Shown: positions 43,501 to 55,500 of the stretch, in pieces
Numbering within the stretch: the stretch's first letter is position 1
Layout: the number at the start of each line of letters is the position of its first letter
Source: Cyclina sinensis
Taxonomy: Eukaryota > Mollusca > Bivalvia > Venerida > Veneridae
Direction: 5' to 3'
Assembly: GCA_012932295.1 (NCBI GenBank)
Contig: JAAONU010000001.1
Location: 53,833,958-53,897,957 of the forward strand
DNA: 64,000 nucleotides
The notes under the pieces: generated by a model
The model's database searches: none
What the model was told of the DNA's origin: nothing
Seen by the model: only the letters and a program-made list of their open reading frames with translations
Made by a program: the position numbers and the translations under genes

Positions 43501-46500
43501 ATAAATACAATATCATACCTGGACAATAAATTTACCCAAGGGGTTTCCACTTTCCTTCATTTCTTCCATGATATGTGTCCAATTCAGCTTACACAGACCG
43601 TTCTGGAACTCAGTGAAGGCTTTTGTAGACTGTACACCCAGAAGGGAGCTCATACTCTCAGGATCCTCACAAAATCCCATGTAGTCAATGCCCATCAGAC
43701 GTTCTATCATCTATGAATGAAATGTAATATGATTATTTTGTTATATGTACAACCCTCAAATTTAATTTACCAATAATAAAGATCTTATACCGTTTCTCCT
43801 AGATTATATATCAAATGAAATAGATATTGCTTAAAGTGATTCGTAATACACAATGTATTAAAATACTTTTCGCAAACTTTTATAGGATAACATTACTAAA
43901 TCATTTTATGAGAAACACATCCTAAATCGAATTTAAATGTTAAAACAAAATATATTAAGTCAAAACGTATTCCTACACCATTTACAACTTGCACACACTT
44001 TCACGTCTTACCTGCTGAGGATTGTTTGCAGCTTTTTGCAGAGCACTGATGACTTCAGGCATTGTTTGTGTAGAATTCGACAGGTATTTGCCCAGTGTTG
44101 GTGACGTCTCTGCGAAATATTCGCTAATATTCCAATCTGGGTCTGAAAAAATGACTTTCTTTTTTAACGTGTACTTATTATTACTCAACATTAGAGATGT
44201 AACTTTTATAATACAGCAATTCCTTCACACGCATTATTTACATTGTATTTTGAAAGAGTCAGATGTTTAGATTCATAGTAACCTAAAGAAAGCCTTCATT
44301 GCATTATGGTTATTTGATTTTACAAGTTATTTTGAGTGTAAATAGTATATATACCTTGCATGAGCTCGCCATATTCATTAAGCACTTTTGCAAGTAGGTT
44401 CCATGTTCTGATGTAATGTTTTACACGCTTCCAGAGTTCCCATGAACTAAGTGCTTTGTCCAAACTTTCCAGAGACGCAGCTATGTCTTGGTCATTCTCC
44501 ATATCACTTGATAAGAGAATTTGATTCACTTTTTATCAAGTAAAACAAAAATACCCATAAAAGGCTGATGACAAAAATAAAAATAAAACGTATAAGAATC
44601 TGATAATTGTAATAACCAACAATCGTATTTCACCAATTTCTCTTGACGCTTTGTTCATATTTATTTGAATAACTTTATTTGTTTCCATAAATAGTTTATC
44701 TTTTATCAAGCAATATATTTTTCAAAAGTATCACCTCTGAAGCAGTTATGCATAATGCGAAGAACGAACAAGAGCTATGCAAAAATGTCAAAATTAAGAC
44801 GATTACTCACTCTAATTACGTTAACTTTTCAGGTCTGTTGTGATGCTAAATATTTACACCTGTGACAGACATTTAAAGTCAATGGATAAGTCTCCATTGT
44901 TTAGAAATTGATCATTAGTTGTGAAAAAATATTGTCTTGCGGTTCCGTGAGTGTATAACACTGGTCTAGATCTATAAACAGGCATCTAATATTCTACCTT
45001 GTTATTCCATCCATTGTCATTTTTGTCAGCGACCTTTCCATCACAGTGTAATAAGACGTTATCATTGATAGGTCACTTTGGAAAACTGTCATTAGCAAAT
45101 TGCGGACACTGTTTTGACCATCTAGGGTTTCATACATGTACTGCAGGTTCCGAGCCATACGCGTCCAATCAATTCCCTTTTCTAAATTAGCCTCTACTTC
45201 AAACTCAGTCTGCATAAATGTGATGTTAGAAATTGTCATACATTTTTCAATATTGTGTGGAATGCAACTAATTCAATAGGAAAACATGTCATAATTATGT
45301 TCAAAATTCATATAATGCATTACAAAACAACACAGAATTTTGATTATATAATACAATTACAAATATAATAAATTATTACTATAAATATAATATATTTAAT
45401 GCATGTTTGTAATTCTGGTCGCAACAGAAGTTTTCACTTCCTGTATGGCAGATTGAATGTATCTTATAAAAAGATTCATTAGCAACAAACCTCCTGAATT
45501 CAAAAGAATAACTTGAGGTGCAAGATGCATATAGGCATAAGTTAATGCTCATGGCTTCAACAGAAAATTCCTTCTTTTCAATCTAAAAATTACATATAAC
45601 TTACATCTGAAATGAATGATAATGGGTCGGCAATATTCCATACATCTTCGACAAATTTTGTGATGTTAAGCTGACAAATAAACATCTTCATTTCTTCTGT
45701 TGAAATCTCGTCTGGAACATCAAGACTATCCCAGACTGTCTCCTTGCACAACATCCGTGTTATTTCTCTGGTGTCGTCTGCTGAGAATACTCTTGTGAGC
45801 TAGAGATAAGAAAGAAAACAAATACATTTTAACCCATGTTTGATGAAGTACCACAAATGACTTCATCAATTCAAGAAATTTCCTTCAAAGATTAACTAAA
45901 GTCTTCTCAAGAAGATGCATGCATAAAAATGAATTGATTTAAGCTTATTAAAACTTCTACTTTGGATCGGCGGTCTGTTATATCAAGAATAAGAATAGCC
46001 ATCGCTGTAAGTAAACAAAAACCAAACATGCGTCAAAGAGGGTTAAAAGAATCAAGACGTACCTCAGAGATATTCTGACCGACTGCTGATTCAAAAATAT
46101 GTGGGTAATATGGCAGGTATTTGAACACCTTTGTTATAATTCTGTCTTCTTGGTTCATTTCTGCAAGAGTTAAGTAATCTTAAAAAAATAGCATTCTGTG
46201 ATTAAATAATGAATCTACCTAATCATTTAAAATGAACATTTTCTTTCTATTACAAATTATAAGCCATCTCAATATAGTTATGTCTATCATAATAAATCAA
46301 AGAGTATACACCAATCCTATACCTTCATCAGGGGCAGAATTAAGAAAAATGTCCATACCAACAATTGATTTTATTCTATTTCTCTACATAAATGTGGCGT
46401 GTTCTGATGAAAGAGTCCTTAAATAAAGTAATGTCAAAATAACATTGAAAAGTGGCTGCAACTAACGTTGGATGTCTTTTAAATAACATTGTCTTTAAAA

Positions 46501-49500
46501 AAACACTTGGGGAGCCACAGTAAAATATATTGTCTGAATATGATATACTGTGTGTACGATTTGAGGAACAAAAAATACTGATTTGTCTGATTCTGTAACA
46601 AGTCAAATTTCGAAAAAAATATCAAACATATATATATATATCTCTTATAAATATCTTACAGATATATTCCACATGTTTTTTTTTAGTATCTTTTAGCTTC
46701 TAAAGACTTATCTGTATCAAAACTAAAAGTTCATCTAATCTTTGAAATTCTTACCTTCGAACCATTTCACTCTGGTCATGGCATTGTGTAATATGGCATC
46801 CAGCATTTCAAATGTAGGTCTGAACACTGGATTCCACATTGGAGTGTTCACTGCTGACTTTCCAATGACCAAAACTGGTAGCATTGTCCTGCAATAAGTA
46901 AAATAAATTCAGTAATTATACAATGAAAATATACTTGTGTGTAGACAGGGAGCCGTATTTTGTCTTTCCAGAGCCGGCATATATATCGTTATGATGAGTT
47001 ATAGTGGTTTCTTCTTGTTAGTCTTCTAAAATATTAAAATCAATTCTAAAAAGAAAAACAAAACCTGTCATTTTTTGGACATGGGCAAGCAGACTGACGA
47101 CATACCTATAAATTGTAACATGTTACAAGAATGCTGCACTATTTCTTTTTCCATTCTACCATTTTTGAATTGGGTTTTTGTCTACACCATAAAATAATAG
47201 AAAATAGTAAAAAAGCAATTTAATAAATTTTAGCTAACTGTTTTACTTGTTTATTATCATGGTATATAATTCTACATCTAAATACATTTGCAATATGGTG
47301 ATACAGTCTAACCTTAATTAAGCAGCCAGCCAAGGGAAACAGTAATTTTGGCTGCTTAAGCAAGGTGACCGCCTATTTAGGGGGTAATGTTTGCTCGTTT
47401 TCTTTAGTACTAGTCGTTACTTTTAACATAGAATTGTAACACTTTGTCAGTTGTTGTATACAAATGAATCTTTATTAACTTTGAATATGATAATTCAAGT
47501 TCAAAATAATTACATACAGCATCTTGCAATTATTTAAATTCTTCTAGATATTATCACTGACTTTCTAATCGCGACACGAGCGGTCTCAGCTTTACTCCAA
47601 AAAAGTAAATACATGTTTCTTAAGTGCTGTCCAGTTAAGTAACGTATGGCTCAGTAATGGCATATCTGAAAATTTCCTTGTTCTTAGTTTACATTTTATC
47701 TCTAAAAGACAGAAAATAATTCTGATTTGATTTTAAGGCAAATCGCGAAAATTTATTCATTACATTGTTAAGAGTTCTTTCCCTTCCGCGTAATGGGGAT
47801 AATTCGTACAAGAAGGTATTCTCCTAACGAGCCGAGATATGGAATAAAGCATAGTAGTATCTTACTCAGCTTCGTTTTCGTTTACACCGTAACAGATTTA
47901 AATTTGAATTTAATTAAGATGCATGTTTCTTAGGTGCTAACATTTATTTGCGTAACAAATAGTCGCTGAATTAACACACACATATGTGTTATTGTCACGT
48001 GTTTGCCTTCGAGGGTTTATTTTAGGGTTTGTCAAAATATATTCACACCTTTAGCAGACGAAACGTGACCGCTAAATTGGGTCGATTTTTGGCAAATTGG
48101 ATGCAATTACTGTGGCCGCTGGCCGCAGATGTAAGGTGACCGTTTAATTAACGTGTTATTTAGAAGGATTTTCGACGGGAGCGTCATGATATGACCGTTG
48201 ACACCAGGTGACCGCCGATACAAGGTGACCGTTAGGGCAGGTTATACTGTATATGATTCTGTCATAGATAAATCACTTACATTGTTTCAATGTTGTATTG
48301 TTTCCCAATACTATTCCACACCCAGTTATAAGCTCCCATATAGTCCATCTTAGTGTTTTCCAAAAGTCTCATCCATTCTTTGCTATCTTGATTCATCATG
48401 TCAGTTAATTCATTCATCATGTCCATCATGTCATAGTACATGTCTCGCATGGTTCCTACCTTCTGGTCAGCGGGGATGGTACCCCTCATTATGGTGTCCA
48501 TGTCATTCATTTCCTTCTCAAGCTTAACGAATTTTTTAAAAAATGTTAGCAATTAAAACAAGAACAGTATGAGGAAAATTAAGGAGCATTAAGAATCATT
48601 GATATAAAAAGGGGTAATCCGCATGTATAGAATACAATGAAATAAACGACGAGTCTATAGATTGTGGACACTTAAGACAAGGTTTAAAGACTTACAACAT
48701 CTACTCTGACTATGGGTATTCAATATAAGTATCATATAGACACCAAAGACGAGTTGATGAATAAGCTTTAGAGCTAAGCGTCTAAAAATGACAGGCTATG
48801 ATATATTTTTGCTTCTACTAGTATGTTGAACATACTATATGGATCAACTTTATTTCAAAAATAAAGTGGATGAATTCTTAGAAAATATTTCAAATAAAAG
48901 AGTAAAGATGGCAATCAGTCAATTCTAAGACATCCCTGAGTCCTCAATGAGATTATGAAGTTTTCATATTTATTTGTCCTTACCTGGTCTGTAAGCTGCG
49001 ACATGCTGTTAGTTACAAACACCTGATCAATGGCCTGGACAGCCTCATTGGAACACACTGTAGCCACGACAGTGTTGTAATCATAATTTTGGACAGTTTC
49101 GTAGGCAGCATTGACTGCGTTCTGACACAAGTCTTTAGCGCTTGTCTCACCTTCCATTAATGTCTGTAAAATAAACAATCATCGTCAATTTTACTTCAAC
49201 ATATTCTGTTTTGAATATTTAAATTATCAAATTATTCATATTTTCTTTCTTACTTTATATTCAGTTTTGTTTATGCAGAAGTGGGTAAAATTCTAAATTT
49301 AAATATGTAGCTACAAAAGAAATATATAATTTCAAATTATCAGCACTTTCAACGTACATAGATATTTTGAGTGGAAACCATTTCTGACATAAATGTATAT
49401 GTCACATCTGGCCCAGCTTCCTCGAGTTTATTCAGTGCCACAGTCACGGCATCGGTATTGGTCACGGCATATTTCAAATCAGTTTCAACCTCTGTAAGTA

Positions 49501-52500
49501 AAAATGTACAAAACATATCATTAACATACCTTCTTAAAAGCAATCATGCAGTAAAAGTTCTACTTAGAAATTAAACCTGGTGGTAATTGTATGCTACCAT
49601 ACAATACTCACTAAAAGCAGTATCAAAGCTTTAAACTCATCTATTCTGAAATTATTCTGGAAAATTTCGATATTTTCCCCTTTTTGTAAACATGCAATGG
49701 CTTAAAAATAATATTTCTCTTACAAGCAAGTATTTCAGTTAACAACATTGAATTCAATTCATATTTTCAAAGACAATCCTGCTTTCTGATTAGGCAATTT
49801 CTTAAGAAGTGTCTCTCTCTTTTACAAATATGTTCAACATTATTTAGAAATACCAAGAGGTAAGCTCAGACGTTTTAGGTGTAAGTGAGAAGCAAAGCTA
49901 CAGATAACTAACACACAAATAAAAAATATCTGTAACATATTCTATACCATCTGTCAACTGTAAACTTACTCTCAAAGTGTACTCTAATCTCCTCCATCAT
50001 TTCCATCGTGTTGGTCGCCATTGCCATGATCATATCGGCCATTTCATTGTCAACTAGATACGTCATCATGTTTTCTACGTAATCCAGAGTTTCATTCCAA
50101 GACCTGAGATGTATATGATTGTTGTTTTTTTTAACAGAATATCACCCTAATTAATTTCATTTCTATTATTCTATTATTATTTGATGATGGTGATAACAGT
50201 GGTGCTGTAACTGATGACCATGATGAAGATGATGATGATAGTTTTTTTTTTCGTAACAGTTGTTTTTAATATCACTAGTTATTAATGTTAATCTTACTCT
50301 TCACGTGATTCTTTTGATGTCAATTGCGTAATCATAAAACCTGATGGTATTAAAGTTTTCATTTTTTACACAAAACAACCTCTTACCCAAAGACATTTTT
50401 TGCCCAATTAACACAAATATGTTGCCTATACCTCTTTCAGTATTGAAACAGTATGCTGTGACTTACATGTCTTCTATGGCAGACTTGCCTTGAAATACAT
50501 CAAGCAAGTTATTAAAATCACTAGCTGGAATGTTTGAGACACTTTGCGGTAGCCCTAACCCTCTCCATAGATCAGACATGTTCCCTAGCTCAGGAAGCTG
50601 TTCCAAAATTTGCTCAAGGTTCATATCACCTGCACAGATCAAAGGGAAATATTGTGAGTAGGTAACTAGGACATTATGTGGTGTCCTAACAGCAAAGTAA
50701 CAAAATGTTTGATTAAACTGTGTCATTATTGTGTCATTAAAACAGTTAATACATGAATGATGCCAGAAACAGAACGGACCTTTTTTACACACGTTCGAAA
50801 TTCTAGTAGTTGCTATGAACCCTTCCAACACTGATGTTGATGAACTACTAATGCAAGAACAAACAACATTTCAGTCTATTCAGTGAGAATAATCACTTAC
50901 TTAAAAATCTAAATTCAATAAAGATATACTCAAAGGAATGTTTAAATGACCAAAGCACCTGTATAAGTATATATATCATAATTCATTTATTCATTTCAGT
51001 ATCAATTCATCTCTAGAATACTTTAGAAAATTTTGGCCAAATTAATGTAGAAAACCTTTCACTGAAGATAAAAGGTATGGTATATAAAGAACTTACCACC
51101 CACTGATTTAAAACCACTGGCTGCACTCTTAATGGAGTTTTCTATCATATTAATTATTTCTCCATCAACTTGAAACATCTTTAACATAGGGGAAACGAAG
51201 TTAAACAAGGACTCAAGCCTGAAATAAAGAAGATATTTATAAATAAAAAAGGGCAGTCTTTTCCTCTTTCAGAAATGTTAGTGTGGTTGTCAAAACCAAG
51301 GTTTCTACATCGAATAAATTAAAATGTTTTGCAAACACACATTTCTCAAATCTTTCTTTCAATGGGCTCAATAGAATAATATGATTACATCAGGTTCTTG
51401 CCAGGCTAAGATAAAGCTTCTTTCCACAAAATGTTCTTGTATAAGTTGTCTGTACTGAAAATATGTTGTACCTTTCAAAATCAATGTTAGATAGATCATT
51501 CAGCAATGGGACAAGATTTCCAAACTCCTTGATAATCTGGGGTATATTAGTAAGGTCCGGCATGTCATCAATCAAAGCCAACAGACTGGATTTGTCAAGA
51601 TACATCTCTGCCAGGCCAGCTATGTCCTCAACAAGCACGGCGTAATCTACAGACCCTGTTATGTTTGCCACATCGCGAATCTGAAATTAAATGTCACGAT
51701 TTGATTGCGTATATATTCTGTGTTACGTGAAACGTTTTAAACTTAAATAGAAGACGAATGCAGACATCTACCAGAAAACTCACACAAATTAAGTTTTGTA
51801 CCATCGTGTGCATTATAGATAAAAATTAAACACGACCCTGCTAAATTGTTAAATGAACTTATCGACATTTCAAATCTGGACGAATCCATTTATCATTTTA
51901 TATGGGTATAAGATTGAATATATCACAATGCAACAAAGATCTGACTGCGGTTGTTGACAACAAGATGGTTGTGAAAAGAAATATTGTGGATGAAACATCT
52001 ATGTCATTACACTCTATCTTAAGCCATGTATGTGAAAATCATTTTAATCATATGAAAAGCTCTTTAATTCAAATTATTGTTTTTTTCATCCTACCAGAAT
52101 GTCAATGGCTGCAGATGTTAAAATGCAAAACGAAAAGACTGAAATGAATAAATCTTTCGTTTTTGCACGTCTCTTGTAGTAATATTCAAAATCTTTTGAA
52201 CTCAATAACAATAGATGTGTAGACGTGTGAAGCATATTTAAATTACTGCAACAGTTAACAAAGTGCATATTTTCTATACTGAATAGACGCGTCGTTGGAG
52301 CCAGCAGTTTTGTGTTTCACCTCGTGTGGTGCCAACCGTAACGCAATTTTCACATCATGATTATAAACATTCAAAATAACAAAAATGATTTACCTAATGT
52401 GTTATGCTTAGAAATGTATTATTTGTGAACAAATCATATATTAAACTACTCACTGACATGCAACACTAACTTTACGCTGTTAACGCGGTATACCATATCC

Positions 52501-55500
52501 TATAATTGTTTATGTCAAAATCTATCACAAGTTTATTATACAGAAACTGTTAGCAGTAGTTTTTAATTGCGTGAAAGGTCCATCACCTGAGTTTCGAGAT
52601 CTCTTATGCTAAAATGGTTATAAGCAGTTCCAGTAGCAGATTAAATACTTAAAATATTAGAATGCATTATCCAACCTTTAGCAGGTTATCGAAGTACAAA
52701 ATATCACACTATATTGTTTTCTTCAGCCGCTTACTAAAGGTTTCCTGTTTTTTTAGGCCGGCTTACACTTAAACACACATTACTGAACTATTCTTATAAC
52801 TCTCAAAGCCTACCATCCCACCTCTGCATTTAGAGTCTAGGTTTAAAAGCAATTACGAAACAGTGTATGAACTTTGTTTTATACTCACCAGACGCATTAT
52901 GTTTGCAACATCCAGCTGACGTATCAACTCATTTGTGAGGTCAGATATTTTGTCATCTTCTATACGACACAGGCTTGTCGACACAGAATATTTATTAACT
53001 AGGTATCTATTACTTTTGTCAGACAATATTATGTAATCTTCCAATTTGTCCGGATCGCAGACGACATCTTTGAAGTCAACCAATCCGATACCACCAACCA
53101 GCTGAAATAAAGAAAAAGAAACGTTATAAAATGTAACAAGAGCTGTCAGTAGAGACAGCACGCTTGATTGTTTAAGTACTTGATAGTTAAGAAAGGGATA
53201 ACTATTAAAAAATCAATTTCATTTTTGAAAATAGAAGAAAAAATGGAGAGAAAAATTCTAAGTTTAAAGTAGAGATAATTATAGAAATATGGGTGCTTGA
53301 GAAATGAACCGCATCACACATGATGTGGGTGATGATCAGAAACATATAATTGAAGTTTAAGGTAAATCCCTCAAGAAATAAAGATGTTATAGTAGAATAT
53401 TACAATTTTTAAGGAAAGTTCTACGTTTAAAGGGGAGATAATTCTGAAAATATGGGTGCTAGAGTCATGAACCTTACCACATATGATGTGGTACATGATA
53501 AAGAGCATAAATGTATATTTGAAGTTTGAAGTAAATTGCTGAAGAAATAAAGAAAGTATAGTAAAAAATATTTCATTGCACAAAAATATAACGCGGGGTG
53601 AGTAGGACAGCTTTCCATATACATCGTACAGTCGAGCTAAAAAGTCATACATTACTAATAAAGTGAGAAATAGATACAGAGGAAAGATATTGATTGGAAT
53701 AAAATGCTATTTAACGATAATCATGTAACTTCATACGAAAAAAAACCAATCTCAATCTGGCAATGTCAACACCATGCGTAAGGAAAAAAATATAATATAC
53801 ACACAATCCAGACTAGTTTTAGTTGTCACTGCGAGTACACTAACATGAGAAAAACAGAAAAAAGTTACAATACTACAAGCATGTCAAAAGTCTAGACCTC
53901 GGCCACAAAACCAAAAAAATATAATGTTGTGTTTAGTGTTGACCCATATTGTGACACCTGTACCAATTGCTGCATCTTGGCTTTCGCTCAGTTGACACTG
54001 CTAGCAATAATGAAGTGTTTAATTACTGAAACAACATATGATTTTCATTATATCTGAATCTTTTAAACCCTAACCCCGAATAGAACATCCGAGCTTGTTC
54101 AGTAAAATGTCAGTAAGACACTTAGTCTGACACATTGTTTAACTTACCGCCACGGCATTAATCGAAGCATCCAGAAGTGATGTTGCTACCCGCCTTTCGA
54201 AGATGTTATATTTGTCCGACAGAATTTCAACAACTTTATCTGGGTCTTTGAACATATTTCGAATGACCAGCTTTTCGTCTACAATAAAAAAAACACTGCC
54301 TTTAGCAGTTTTCATTATGTAAAGTGTGAGGTTTGAATCAGTCAGTTTAAATAGTAATTTTAAGGAATATTTATATACAAAAAATGTGTTTTCTGTCACA
54401 GGCAAATTAAAAAGAACATTGACTTGTTAACAGTTTGTTTTCTTTTTTCGTTTTTTTTTCTTTTTTTTATATATTTTTTTTTATTTAAGAATATAAAAAA
54501 TGCACTGTTTAGAATGCAGCTTCACGAATTTCCATCTTGAATTACTATTTACCCATTTCATCAATTGTCGTCCCGTTGGTAACGTCTTTGATTGTATTCA
54601 GGACAACACTAACAGTAGGCAGAGCCTTAAATGCATCTATAGTTGTTTTTTTGTTAAGGAGGGGGTCTATATCCCGTATCATCGCTTGGAACCTGGAAAA
54701 TGTTTGGGCAATATTTCAACTGAACAGAACAGAACACGAAATATCTTGAGAAAAAAAGGAACATCATGTTCGGCGAGCTTTGTTATTCACAAGTTCTTTT
54801 ATCGAAAATATTTAGGTACCATATTTTGTTTTTACTCTGCAACTTAGCATCATATACCGAAGGAAACAAAATATATACGAAAACTTTAGGCAGTGTCACT
54901 GAGATGTCAAAACCTGGATAAAGGTGTAAACGACTATTTATTCAAATTTAAATAATGTCATGTCGCCTCAAAAGTTATTGATACCAGACCATCAAAATCA
55001 CAAAAACTCCCGTATGGGCTTTTTTTCAAAACAATGGCGTAAAACTTGACAATGGCTCGGCTTGTAAACAAGATTATGTACATTTGTTTATGTCTGAAAT
55101 AAATGTATGTTCTGATCTGTTCTGTTCTAGAAAACATCATTTCATCACCAAAGACTTTTTGATCTGATTTTAATTTTTTTCCTCGATCTTTTGAAATATA
55201 CAAAGACATGGGAAACGTTTGAAATGATCTTAACTATTATGTATCTTGTTACACTGTGTTAATATATGCAAAGACGTTGAATATTTGAATAAAACTGGTT
55301 CTAAGATTTAATCAAGATTTAATAAGCTACTATGTAAAATAAGTTTAACAACTTTTGAAAACAAAGTAAAGTACATTTGTTTTTAAAATAAGTACATTCA
55401 AAAGAAACAGCTGAAAGCTGATTTACATCATATATTCGTGACAATCTACAGACTTCTCTCCTAAACTGTCGACATCTCAATACACAAAATACGGGGCGGG

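Noticed and set aside
50463..50831. 122-residue minus-strand open frame as a single gene
   Set aside because: Only its 3' part (50467-50629) is coding, as exon 9; the rest is intron read-through.
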